Below are positions 53,002-61,032 of a DNA stretch of 64,000 bases, piece after piece (position 1 is the stretch's first letter; every line of letters begins with the position of its first letter). This DNA comes from Actibacterium atlanticum (GTDB taxonomy: Bacteria; Pseudomonadota; Alphaproteobacteria; Rhodobacterales; Rhodobacteraceae). Under the pieces are notes generated by a model that saw nothing but the letters and a program-made list of their open reading frames with translations, did not search any database and was not told the origin of the DNA. Position numbers and translations under genes: made by a program. The DNA lies in NCBI RefSeq assembly GCF_000671395.1, contig NZ_AQQY01000006.1, positions 1 through 64,000 of the forward strand, given 5' to 3'.

Positions 53002-54660
53002 CTAACGGTTGGCGCGGGCTAAAAAGCCGACGGCGATCAATCCGACCATGCTGACCAACAGCGCCGCGGGGGCGGCCTCGGACAGGCTTTCAAGCGAAGC
53101 CTTGTCATAAACGCGCGTGGACAGGGTGTTGAAACCAAAGGGGCGCAACAGCAACGTGGCGGGCAATTCCTTGACGCAATCGACAAAAACCAGAAGCAGC
53201 GCGGTCCCGACCGAGTTTCGGATCAGCGGCAAATAAACAGAGGTCAGCGTGGTGCGGGCCGAGCGCCCCAAGGACCGCGCGGCCATGGGCAAGGACGGGG
53301 CAACCCGCCCCATCGCCGAATCCGCGGCCCCCTGCGCGATGGCAAAGAAGCGCACGCAGTAGGCAAAGATCACGGCAAAGGCGGATCCGGTCATCAGCAG
53401 GCCGCTACGCCCGCCTGTAATGCGGTCCAGCAGGTCTGCAATGGCATGATCTGCCGCCGCCATCGGAATAAGCAACCCGACCGCCAGAACGGCTCCGGGC
53501 GCGGCATAGCCAATGGTTGTTGCTGGCATCAGCAGACGCGGCAAAGTGCGACCACTTAACCGAACGCCATAGACAAGGAACAAGGCGCCGATCACGGTGA
53601 CCAAGGCCGCGATCCCCCCGACCATCACCGTGTTCAACGTGTCTTGCAGCAAGCCAGATGCCAACCAGCCCTGTGGGGCATCCAGAGCATGGCTGATGAT
53701 CACCCCGGCGGGCAGGACAAAGCCGATGGCAAACGGCACAGCACACAGCAGCGTCACCCCCCAAGCCAACGGTCCACGCAGCGCAATGCGTTCAATCGGA
53801 CGGGTTTGGCGGGATGGGTTAAAGTAGCGCATCTTGCGGCGGCTAATCTTTTCCAGCGTCAACAGAATCAGGATCAGGGTCAGGATCACCATGGCGATCT
53901 GCGCCGCACCGCCTGAATTAGAGGATTCCAGCCAGACCGAGAAAATCCCGGTCGTCAGCGTCTGCACTGCGAAATAGTCCACCACACCGAAATCGTTGAC
54001 TGTCTCCATCATCACGATTGCAGCGCCTGCGGCGATGGCCGGACGGGCAAGCGGCACGCCAACCCGCCAGAACCGGCCCCAAGCCCCCGCGCCAAGGGCA
54101 CGCGCCACTTCGTATACCCCCCCCGACTGTTCGCGGAAGGCGGCACGCGACAACAGATAGACATAGGGGTACATCGCGGCACTCAACACGATCACAGCGC
54201 TGGTGCGCGATCTGACCTCGGGGAACCAGTAATCCCGTGCTGACTGCCAGCCAAACAGATCGCGCAGCAATGTCTGCACCGGCCCGGCGTATTCCAGAAA
54301 ATCGACCAGAGCATAGGCCCCGATATAGGCGGGGATCGCAAGCGGTAGCAACAGAAGCCATTCCAGCCAGCGCACCAACGGAAAGCGATACATCGTGATC
54401 AGCCACGCCGCCCCTGCCCCGACGGCGGCGGTTAGTAACCCGACAGCCCCCATAAGTACCAACGAGTTTTCCAAATAGCGTGGCAGAGTCGTCGCGATCA
54501 GATGTGGCCAGATGTTTTCGCGCGGGTTCAGGGCGATCAGAATAACCGATACGATCGGCAGCAGTACGGCGCAGGCGATAACAACCGCCCCGACGGACCA
54601 AGGATCCACGCGCAATCCAGTGCGGTGCCGGCTTAATGGTTGAGCATTTTCATCGGTCAT
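53002..54660 (-). CDS. Iron(III)-type ABC transporter permease (FbpB/SfuB-like), orphan
   Basis: 552 residues with twelve or so membrane spans in two homologous halves, as in fused ferric permeases. EAA-type loops occur in each half (YEVARALGAGAWGRFWRVGVPLARPAI and MAARSLGRSARTTLTSVYLPLIRNSV). Related permeases also serve thiamine or phosphonates, but the two-half architecture and PLIRNSVGTALLLVFVDCVKELPATLLLRPFGF favour iron. No binding protein or ATPase gene accompanies it; both sides are unrelated, so partners must be encoded elsewhere. It precedes tRNA-Thr. Confidence 0.9.
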   Translation of the reverse strand: MTDENAQPLSRHRTGLRVDPWSVGAVVIACAVLLPIVSVILIALNPRENIWPHLIATTLPRYLENSLVLMGAVGLLTAAVGAGAAWLITMYRFPLVRWLEWLLLLPLAIPAYIGAYALVDFLEYAGPVQTLLRDLFGWQSARDYWFPEVRSRTSAVIVLSAAMYPYVYLLSRAAFREQSGGVYEVARALGAGAWGRFWRVGVPLARPAIAAGAAIVMMETVNDFGVVDYFAVQTLTTGIFSVWLESSNSGGAAQIAMVILTLILILLTLEKISRRKMRYFNPSRQTRPIERIALRGPLAWGVTLLCAVPFAIGFVLPAGVIISHALDAPQGWLASGLLQDTLNTVMVGGIAALVTVIGALFLVYGVRLSGRTLPRLLMPATTIGYAAPGAVLAVGLLIPMAAADHAIADLLDRITGGRSGLLMTGSAFAVIFAYCVRFFAIAQGAADSAMGRVAPSLPMAARSLGRSARTTLTSVYLPLIRNSVGTALLLVFVDCVKELPATLLLRPFGFNTLSTRVYDKASLESLSEAAPAALLVSMVGLIAVGFLARANR

Positions 54661-54746
54661 ATCCCGGCACTACAGGAAAGCGGTTTTACTGTCCAGAAAG
54701 CTCGTATATTCATGGGTCTAAGCAGCAAATGGAAAGAGGCCGAAAC

Positions 54747-55637
54747 ATGCAGGTCGCATATCATCTGGGGACTCTCTGTACGGACGATGACCGGCTGATC
54801 AGATGCCTTATGCGCAACAGCAAAACGCTGAACGCCGAAGGCATTTATGCGCCGCATCTTGGCGCCTACCGGCCAAAACTGCATGAAACCATTGGCGAAC
54901 ACCGTGGCGCGCCTTTACCACCCGAGGCGCAATCGGAACTTCTGACGCATATCTTTAGCAAAGATGATGAAAAACCACCGCAACCGGAACGGTTGATACT
55001 TTCATTGCCCAACGCTTTTTGTATCGCTGCCAATACCTTGCAGGACGCCAGACTTTATAAACAGGCGGGCGACAAGGCCTATTGGCTGTCGCAGCTTTTC
55101 CCCGAGGCCAAGTGCGAATTTCACCTTGCGATCCGAAACCCCGCAACGCTGCTCCCTGCGCTATATGGTCGGCTGAATAATATCCCGTTTCAGGGGTTCA
55201 TGAGCGGCACAGACCCGCTGACGATCCGTTGGTCCAGCGTCATCGAAGACATTGTCTCAATGATTGACGGCGCGCCACTGACGGTCTGGTGCAACGAGGA
55301 CACCCCCCTGATCTGGCCCGAAGTCCTGCGCGAGGTATCTGGCCATGATCCGTACACAGCCTTGAAGGGCACGGATGATCTGTTGGCCAGCATCATGTCG
55401 AAAGAGGGCATGGAGCGTCTGCGCAGCTATCTTAAGGAGCATCCCCCAGCAAATGAAATTCAGCGCCGCCGCGTTGTTGCGGCTTTTCTGGACAAATTCG
55501 CCTTGGAGGAAGAAGTCGAGATGGAGCTGGATTTACCCGGCTGGACTGAAACGCTGGTTGAGGACATGACCGAGGCCTACGAAGAAGACATCTTTGCTAT
55601 TGAGCGTATGTCAGGCGTGCAGTTCCTGGCCCCCTAA
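54747..55637 (+). CDS. Conserved hypothetical protein, possible sulfotransferase-like
   Basis: 296 residues from ATG 54747 (SD AAAGAGGC); the longer frame to 54636 overlaps the divergent permease. The start MQVAYHLGTLCTDDDRLIRCLMRN resembles proteins common in Roseobacters that begin YHLGTxxTDxDRL and are usually unnamed. There is no signal peptide and no membrane segment. The opening strand-loop-helix could correspond to a degenerate nucleotide-binding loop of sulfotransferase-like folds, but that is weak. Acidic C-terminal tail. Function unknown. Confidence 0.8.
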   Translation: MQVAYHLGTLCTDDDRLIRCLMRNSKTLNAEGIYAPHLGAYRPKLHETIGEHRGAPLPPEAQSELLTHIFSKDDEKPPQPERLILSLPNAFCIAANTLQDARLYKQAGDKAYWLSQLFPEAKCEFHLAIRNPATLLPALYGRLNNIPFQGFMSGTDPLTIRWSSVIEDIVSMIDGAPLTVWCNEDTPLIWPEVLREVSGHDPYTALKGTDDLLASIMSKEGMERLRSYLKEHPPANEIQRRRVVAAFLDKFALEEEVEMELDLPGWTETLVEDMTEAYEEDIFAIERMSGVQFLAP

Positions 55638-55643
55638 ACGGCG

Positions 55644-55847
55644 TTACTTGTAATAGGTCTCACCACCCGTCACGCAAAAGGGCGGTATGCTGGCTGACAC
55701 AATCCCGCCTGCCGCAACGCAGCTGTAGTAATCCGGCGATCCCCCCGACTGCGCGGCGGGCGGTGCAGATTGCTCGGGGATGGGGAAACAGGCAGACAAA
55801 GCCGCAAGAGCACTTGCGGCAAGGGTCAGTTTGGCAACTTGGGTCAT
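55644..55847 (-). CDS. Small predicted lipoprotein
   Basis: 67 residues. MTQVAKLTLAASALAALSACFP has a lipoprotein signal with lipobox LSAC (Cys20), followed by a Pro/Ser/Gly linker and a short Cys-containing end (YYSCVAAGGIVSASIPPFCVTGGETYYK). The two later cysteines may form a disulfide. Convergent with the preceding gene, 6 bases apart. Function unknown. Confidence 0.75.
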   Translation of the reverse strand: MTQVAKLTLAASALAALSACFPIPEQSAPPAAQSGGSPDYYSCVAAGGIVSASIPPFCVTGGETYYK

Positions 55848-55964
55848 GTCGGGGCTCCTGTACTAGGCCGAGGATTCGGATTTTACCCCAGTCTGCCTCG
55901 CATTGCCAAAGCGCATCCTCGCCACGGCGAGATGCTGCCAAACCGGCCCCGGTGCGGGCAGATT

Positions 55965-56225
55965 TTAGCCCATGCCAAGCGCTTCTTTGTACATCTCAAG
56001 CACTGCTTCTTCTTCGGCGATGTCATCGCGATCACGCTTGCGCAGAGCGATCAGCTTGCGCATGACCTTGGTGTCATAGCCCCGGCCCTTGGCCTCGGCC
56101 ATCACTTCCTTGATCTGTTCAGCGATGTCTTTCTTTTCCTGCTCCAGACGCTCCACACGTTCAATAAAGCTGCGCAGTTCATCTGCGGTGACGCGGTAAG
56201 TGCTGTCGGTGACGGTGTCGTTCAT
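55965..56225 (-). CDS. gapR: DUF2312 nucleoid protein, GapR-like
   Basis: 86 residues, all-helical and highly charged: TADELRSFIERVERLEQEKKDIAEQIKEVMAEAKGRGYDTKVMRKLIALRKRDRDDIAEEEAVLEMYKEALG, the full DUF2312/UPF0335 pattern. In Caulobacter the homologue GapR binds overtwisted DNA ahead of forks and RNA polymerase and aids type II topoisomerases. Start ATG 56225 gives the usual N-terminus. Basic residues cluster in the central helix as in GapR. Confidence 0.93.
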   Translation of the reverse strand: MNDTVTDSTYRVTADELRSFIERVERLEQEKKDIAEQIKEVMAEAKGRGYDTKVMRKLIALRKRDRDDIAEEEAVLEMYKEALGMG

Positions 56226-56340
56226 CTGGGCCTCGGGCTATGCTCGTTTCGCTTTCCCCCCGGATACCTGCCCGCCTGCCCGCTTGCAAGACACGGCGTG
56301 ATCCGATAGCTGCCCAAGCACGAGGATAGAGGAGCATAAG

Positions 56341-56556
56341 ATGGAAGTTCTTATCTGGGGCGGCGCAGCGGTTTCGGTCATCGGCCTGATCGGGCTGATG
56401 CGGTGTATCTGGCTGGCCTATGCTGCAAAAAAGGCAGGACTGCCCGACGACGAGATGAAAGCCAAGCTTCAAAAAGTTGTTGTCCTGAACATGGGCGCGC
56501 TGTTTGTATCGGCAATCGGACTGATGATGGTGGTCGCGGGCGTGATGCTCGCATAA
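56341..56556 (+). CDS. Small two-helix membrane protein, unknown
   Basis: 71 residues with hydrophobic helices near 4-28 and 48-68 and a charged loop (KKAGLPDDEMKAKLQK) between. AGAGGAGCATAAG precedes the ATG. Similar short proteins occur widely in Rhodobacterales. The next gene converges 5 bases away. Confidence 0.75.
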   Translation: MEVLIWGGAAVSVIGLIGLMRCIWLAYAAKKAGLPDDEMKAKLQKVVVLNMGALFVSAIGLMMVVAGVMLA

Positions 56557-56561
56557 CGCCC

Positions 56562-58412
56562 TCAGCGCGGATTCAGATCTGCGAACCGGCGCCCATTTTT
56601 GACCAGTTCAGAAATAACACCGGACGGCGCCCAGAATTCAGGGTCTTCACTGTCCAGCGCGCGCAGTCGGGTGCGCAGCGCCAGCAAGCCGTCGGTATCG
56701 GCTGTCATCATCGGACCGGCCAGCCAGCGCGGAAAGCCGAACCCGTCAACCATCACCACATCGACATCGGCCGGACACATGGCCAACCCACCTTCAATCA
56801 GCAACGCCCCGGTATTTGCCATGGCGTCCAACAGACGTTGCAAAATTTGATCAGCGGGCATGTCCAATGACCCCGCCCCGGCAGACGGCGCCGTGCGGGT
56901 ATCATAGAGCACACGTTCAAACCCTGATCCTTTCAACGCAGCATCAATCGCTTCAGGCGCGACCCCGGCATGCACCATAAGGTCTGCCGCATAGGCACAG
57001 CCGCCCCAGACAGCCGCCCCGATCCCGCCGCCATCCAGCGGGCTGGGGACGATCAGCCGGTTCAGCGCACGGGCAAACCCGGCAAGGCGCTGGCGTGTCA
57101 GGACCGAAGTCTGATGCCCAACCAGCAATTCAATAACCCGCGTCTTGTGAATGGGACCGGGTGTCTGAATCAGGACAGTGCGGCTGGGGTCCCCACCGGC
57201 TGAAAGAACTTCGCCTTCCTGCCCCGGGGCCCGCACCGCGGCCAGAATGGCCCGCTCGGGAATCTGTGGGATCAGGTCATCCAGAGGCTCGTCGGTGCAG
57301 TCGATCACCAAGTCGGCGTCCGCCAGAGGCGCTTCGCGTAGCCGCGCCAGACGATCCGCGCGTTGGGCCTCGTTCAGACGGTTCTGCATCATCGCCTGAT
57401 TGTACACGGTGCTGACCCGCATGCGCAGGTCATCGGCAGTTGCAACATCAGGCAACAGCACTTTCATGCCGGCGTCTAAACACACTACAGCCCAACCCCC
57501 AGCACCTGCCCCGGCCCCCAAAACAGCAACGGTTTTTATCTGATCGCTGTCTTTGTCCGGCCCCGGATTTTGGCTCAGCCGTTGCTCAGCCAAGTGCAGG
57601 TGCCGCAACGCCTTGGCAGCATTACTTTCGCGACAGGCCATGGCCGCATCCTGTTCAAAAGCCAATCCTGCTTCAAAAGGCAAAAGCTGCGCGGCCTCGA
57701 CGCATTCCACGATCTTGGCCGCAGCCGGAACCGGGCGATCAATCACCTGCGCCCGCGCACTGGCGATCGCGGTTTGATAGGCCTTTGGGTCCGAGAACCC
57801 TTCGGTGCGCTCGCGCGTGGGTACCAGCGGAGCACTGTCTGCGGCCAGTTCGCGCGCCCAAGCTTTGGACTCTTGCCCGATGTGATCCGGGACGATCCGG
57901 TCGATCAATCCCAGCCGCGCGGCCTCGGATCCGGCAATGGTGCGCCCGACCAGCATCAGCTCTAGCGCGGGGCCAGAACCCAAAATTCGTGGCATTCTCT
58001 GGGTCACGCCGCCTTCGGGCACCATGCCTAAATTTACCTCAGGAAATCCAACATAGCTGTATTTCGCAGCAATTCGATAATGGCACGCCAATGCCAAAGC
58101 CGCCCCGGCTGACAGGGCCGCACCGTGAATCGCTGCGATGACGGGCTTCGTGGACCCTTCTATTTGGTCGCATAATTGATCCAGTGAAGGCGCGTCAGAG
58201 GACCCAAATTCGGTCATCGCCCCCCCTGTGGAAAAGTTCCGCCCCGTCGCCCCGATCACAATCGCTTTGACCTCGGGGTTGGACTGCGCCATCTCGAGCG
58301 CGGTATAGATCGCGCGGCGCAGATCATCGCTTAAGGCGTTCAACGGCGGGTTGGAAAGCAACAAGTGCGCTACGCCGGTCTGATCGACGTTGACGCGCAC
58401 TTTCTGTTCCAT
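56562..58412 (-). CDS. Enoyl-CoA hydratase/3-hydroxyacyl-CoA dehydrogenase-like fusion, decayed HAD half
   Basis: 616 residues. Residues 1-260 form a crotonase domain with oxyanion-hole block AAIHGAALSAGAALALACHYRIA and both likely catalytic Glu (125 in PEVNLG, 151 in ALELML), although the usual PGAGGTQ reads PEGGVTQ. From about 292 a HAD Rossmann fold starts, VAVLGAGAGAGGWAVVCLDAG, with the GxM replaced by GA. The HAD catalytic His of HFFSPA is absent: the strand reads VLIQTPGPIH; the NTS serine block is also lost (ILAAVRAPG). Hence hydratase activity is possible and dehydrogenase activity unlikely. The shorter length than FadJ (about 700) fits. Confidence 0.88.
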   Translation of the reverse strand: MEQKVRVNVDQTGVAHLLLSNPPLNALSDDLRRAIYTALEMAQSNPEVKAIVIGATGRNFSTGGAMTEFGSSDAPSLDQLCDQIEGSTKPVIAAIHGAALSAGAALALACHYRIAAKYSYVGFPEVNLGMVPEGGVTQRMPRILGSGPALELMLVGRTIAGSEAARLGLIDRIVPDHIGQESKAWARELAADSAPLVPTRERTEGFSDPKAYQTAIASARAQVIDRPVPAAAKIVECVEAAQLLPFEAGLAFEQDAAMACRESNAAKALRHLHLAEQRLSQNPGPDKDSDQIKTVAVLGAGAGAGGWAVVCLDAGMKVLLPDVATADDLRMRVSTVYNQAMMQNRLNEAQRADRLARLREAPLADADLVIDCTDEPLDDLIPQIPERAILAAVRAPGQEGEVLSAGGDPSRTVLIQTPGPIHKTRVIELLVGHQTSVLTRQRLAGFARALNRLIVPSPLDGGGIGAAVWGGCAYAADLMVHAGVAPEAIDAALKGSGFERVLYDTRTAPSAGAGSLDMPADQILQRLLDAMANTGALLIEGGLAMCPADVDVVMVDGFGFPRWLAGPMMTADTDGLLALRTRLRALDSEDPEFWAPSGVISELVKNGRRFADLNPR

Positions 58413-58443
58413 GCCGTGACCTCTAGCTCTGGGTATACTCTAA

Positions 58444-58467
58444 GGGCCGCCCTGTGCCGGACGGCCC
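58444..58467. repeat. Hairpin GGGCCG/CGGCCC
   Basis: Six-base arms with a 12-base loop, between the fusion gene start and a small minus-strand gene; it may end transcription of the latter, but no T run is seen. Confidence 0.4.
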
Positions 58468-58539
58468 CTGTTTGGCACTATTAGTATACGGAGAACCTCA
58501 AAACGCAATACTTTGATGCGCTTAGAGGCCATTTCCAAC

Positions 58540-58752
58540 TTAGACAGGCATGTTGTCAAACATGTCGTCAGCGTCATCTTCTTCCAGTTCCATCTCAAGT
58601 TTGAGAATGTCGTCAGGAACTGGTAACCCCAGAGAGCGCAGTTCTGCGATCTTGTCGCGCAGCTGCGATTGCAGAATATGCCGATCTTCAGGACGTTTCT
58701 CGATTTCGTCTAAGATCAGGGCAATGCCCGCTTTGAGTTGTTCAAAAGCCAT
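58540..58752 (-). CDS. Small acidic conserved protein, unknown
   Basis: 70 residues, helical and acidic: MAFEQLKAGIALILDEIEKRPEDRHILQSQLRDKIAELRSLGLPVPDDI ending in DDADDMF. No signal or membrane segment. SD GGGAGGA precedes it. Short proteins with this LRSLGLPVPDDI pattern are common in alphaproteobacteria; no function is known to me. It lies just after the DksA-like gene in the same direction, possibly one operon. Confidence 0.75.
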   Translation of the reverse strand: MAFEQLKAGIALILDEIEKRPEDRHILQSQLRDKIAELRSLGLPVPDDILKLEMELEEDDADDMFDNMPV

Positions 58753-58787
58753 ATAGTCCTCCCATAACCTGGCTTTGCTGTCCTGCC

Positions 58788-59105
58788 CTACACAGCACAG
58801 CGTTTACAAAAAGGTGTCGCTGGCAACAGGTCCAACCGTTGAGGCGCGATCTCCTCTCCGCATTTCACACAAAAACCGTACGTGTCATTGGCAATCCGAT
58901 CAAGCGCTGCGCGAATTTGTTCAATCTCGTGCAACCCTGAACTGCCCATCGATTCAAGGACTTCATCCTCTTCACGTTCGACGGCCAATTCTGACCAATC
59001 CGGGGAATTATGTGTGTCAAGTTCATCCTGAATAACATGCAAGCGCACGTCCAGTTCTTTCAGTCGGGCCAGCAATGTTGCTTTGCGAGTAGACAGGTCC
59101 ACCAT
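58788..59105 (-). CDS. DksA/TraR-family zinc-finger protein
   Basis: 105 residues from ATG 59105 (AAAGGAG six bases upstream). Coiled-coil N-terminal half and a C-terminal four-cysteine finger (FCVKCGEEIAPQRLDLLPATPFCKRC). The DksA tip acidic residues appear as EREEDEVLESMG. DksA-type proteins enter the RNA polymerase secondary channel and, with ppGpp, alter promoter choice; this short variant lacks the long N-terminal region of E. coli DksA. A TTGAC-N4-GTCAA palindrome lies 57 bases upstream. Confidence 0.88.
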   Translation of the reverse strand: MVDLSTRKATLLARLKELDVRLHVIQDELDTHNSPDWSELAVEREEDEVLESMGSSGLHEIEQIRAALDRIANDTYGFCVKCGEEIAPQRLDLLPATPFCKRCAV

Positions 59106-59161
59106 GCGCAACTCCTTTCCTGTTTCGACAGGTATTTTGGCATTATGGCGCCCGGGCGGCC

Positions 59162-59175
59162 TTGACCCACGTCAA
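59162..59175. promoter_or_regulatory. FNR/DNR-like palindrome TTGAC-N4-GTCAA
   Basis: A perfect 5-4-5 inverted repeat with the spacing of CRP/FNR-family sites (FNR consensus TTGAT-N4-ATCAA). It lies between the divergent DksA-like gene and metallo-hydrolase operon and could place either under oxygen, NO or redox control. Confidence 0.5.
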
Positions 59176-59259
59176 ACCCTTGGGATTGGGCTCTGGAATT
59201 ATTCGCATTCACGTTTATATATGTTTGCGACACCCCGTGCTGCGTGAAGGAGCCAGCCC

Positions 59260-60123
59260 ATGACACCCGAAATCACCGCCTTTTTCGATGAGGCTACGTT
59301 CACCGTTTCCTACGTTGTCCGCGATCCAAGTTCGAACAAATGCGCCATCGTGGATTCGGTACTGGACTTTGACTATGCCTCGGGGCGCACCGATACCACC
59401 TCGGCGGATCAGGTGATCGCCTTCGTTAAGGACAAGGGCTATGCGCTGGACTGGATTCTTGAGACCCATGTCCATGCCGACCACCTGTCAGCTGCCCCCT
59501 ATATTCAGGAGCAACTGGGAGGCGAAATCGGCATCGGCGAAAAGATCAAAGTGGTTCAGGATACCTTTGGCAAAGTGTTCAACGAAGGCACCGCCTTTCG
59601 CCGCGATGGCAGCCAGTTTGACCGGCTGTTCCAGCAGGGCGACAGCTTTCATATCGGGCAAATGCGCGGCGATGTATTGCACACGCCGGGCCACACCCCG
59701 GCCTGCCTGACCTATGTGATCGGCGATGCGGCTTTTGTCGGGGACACGCTGTTTATGCCGGACTTTGGCACCGCACGCTGTGACTTCCCCGGCGGGTCCT
59801 CTGAAACGCTCTATAGCTCGATCCAGAAAATTCTGGCCCTGCCCGATGAGACCCGCATTTTCGTTGGCCATGACTATAAGGCCCCCGGACGCGAGGAATT
59901 CGCATGGGAAACCACGGTGGGCGAACAAAAGGCCAAGAACGTCCATGTTGGCGGCGACAATGAAAAAGAGGATTTCATCCGCATGCGCGATGCGCGTGAT
60001 GCGACGCTGGGCATGCCCCGGCTGATTGTCCCTTCACTTCAGGTCAATATGCGGGCCGGTCAAATGCCCGAGCCCGAGGACAACGGGGCGATCTATCTAA
60101 AGGTTCCGGTGAATCTGCTGTAA
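59260..60123 (+). CDS. MBL-fold hydrolase, persulfide dioxygenase (ETHE1/Blh)-like
   Basis: 287 residues. Metal-binding HVHADHLSA, HTPGHTPA and GHDYKAPG, with Asp in DTLF MPDFGTARCDFP, form the single-metal ETHE1-type site rather than a beta-lactamase site. Such enzymes oxidise glutathione persulfide to sulfite. ATG 59260 follows GAAGGAG. The next two genes are YeeE/YedE proteins linked to sulfur transport, which supports a sulfide-detoxification operon, as in the Blh-PmpAB genes of Xylella and Agrobacterium. The usual BigR repressor gene is not here. Confidence 0.9.
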   Translation: MTPEITAFFDEATFTVSYVVRDPSSNKCAIVDSVLDFDYASGRTDTTSADQVIAFVKDKGYALDWILETHVHADHLSAAPYIQEQLGGEIGIGEKIKVVQDTFGKVFNEGTAFRRDGSQFDRLFQQGDSFHIGQMRGDVLHTPGHTPACLTYVIGDAAFVGDTLFMPDFGTARCDFPGGSSETLYSSIQKILALPDETRIFVGHDYKAPGREEFAWETTVGEQKAKNVHVGGDNEKEDFIRMRDARDATLGMPRLIVPSLQVNMRAGQMPEPEDNGAIYLKVPVNLL

Positions 60124-60181
60124 CGCGAACACAGCAGCACCAAAGCCTCAACAGCTTGCGTCAGGAAAGGGAACACGCGCC

Positions 60182-60610
60182 ATGCTGGAACAAGACTGGA
60201 TTTACGGATTTCTGGGCGGTTTGCTGATTGGCACCGGCGGGGCCGTATTTTTGTTGATGAACGGTCGGATCATGGGGGCCAGCGGCATCCTTGGCGGATT
60301 GCTGGATGGCTCGGGCCGCGCCAATGCGCGCGAGCGTCTGGCCTTTCTTGCCGGGACCATCTTGATGCCGATCCCGCTCTATCCGTTCTTTCGCTCGGTC
60401 GACACACATATCACCACAGATCTGACGGTGATTGTCCTGGGTGGACTGATGGTGGGGCTTGGCACGCGGCTGGCGAATGGCTGCACCTCGGGGCACGGGG
60501 TATGCGGGATTTCGCGGCTGTCCTTTCGCGGCATCAGCGCAACGGCCATCTATATTCTGATGGGCGGGTTCACCCTGTCAGTCCTGCGCCACATCTGGGG
60601 GGTGATCTGA
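60182..60610 (+). CDS. YeeE/YedE membrane protein, first half (PmpA-like)
   Basis: 142 residues with four membrane segments. The family GT(R)[18 protein letters not shown] motif is present with its Cys ([14 protein letters not shown]), the feature thought to carry persulfide or thiosulfate sulfur. Overlaps the next start by one base. With the next gene it corresponds to the two halves of a full-length YeeE. Confidence 0.88.
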   Translation: MLEQDWIYGFLGGLLIGTGGAVFLLMNGRIMGASGILGGLLDGSGRANARERLAFLAGTILMPIPLYPFFRSVDTHITTDLTVIVLGGLMVGLGTRLANGCTSGHGVCGISRLSFRGISATAIYILMGGFTLSVLRHIWGVI

Positions 60611-61032
60611 TGCGAATGATCTTTGCATTTCTGGCGGGCGCCCTGTTTGGCGCAGGCCTGTTCATTTCCGGCATGACCGACACCAGCAAGGTGCAGGGTT
60701 GGCTGGATGTATTCGGCGACTGGGACCCGACGCTGGCCTTTGTGATGGGCGGGGCGATCCTGCCCATGGCTGCTGCCTGGGCCTTTGCCAAAGGACGCAA
60801 GCCGGTGCTGGCCGACAGTTTTCCCAAACCGGTCGAGCCAAAGCTGGATCGCGGCTTGGTGTTTGGTTCCATGCTGTTTGGCGCGGGCTGGGCCCTGGTT
60901 GGGCTGTGCCCGGGGCCGGCGCTGGCCTCGCTATCTTATGGCGGCTGGGGGCACTGGGTGTTCATGGCGGCCATGTTGGCAGGCATGGGCCTGGCTGTGC
61001 CCGTACGGGCGCGCATTGACCTTACGGCCTAG
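60610..61032 (+). CDS. YeeE/YedE membrane protein, second half (PmpB-like, DUF6691)
   Basis: 140 residues. Membrane segments with ALFGAGLFISGMTDTSKVQGWLDVFGDWDPTLAFVMGG and the Cys-containing block GAGWALVGLCPGPALASL. ATG 60610 overlaps the preceding TGA. Acts with the previous subunit, probably importing or exporting a sulfur species handled by the hydrolase. Its 3' end overlaps the convergent kinase gene by 4 bases. Confidence 0.88.
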   Translation: MRMIFAFLAGALFGAGLFISGMTDTSKVQGWLDVFGDWDPTLAFVMGGAILPMAAAWAFAKGRKPVLADSFPKPVEPKLDRGLVFGSMLFGAGWALVGLCPGPALASLSYGGWGHWVFMAAMLAGMGLAVPVRARIDLTA

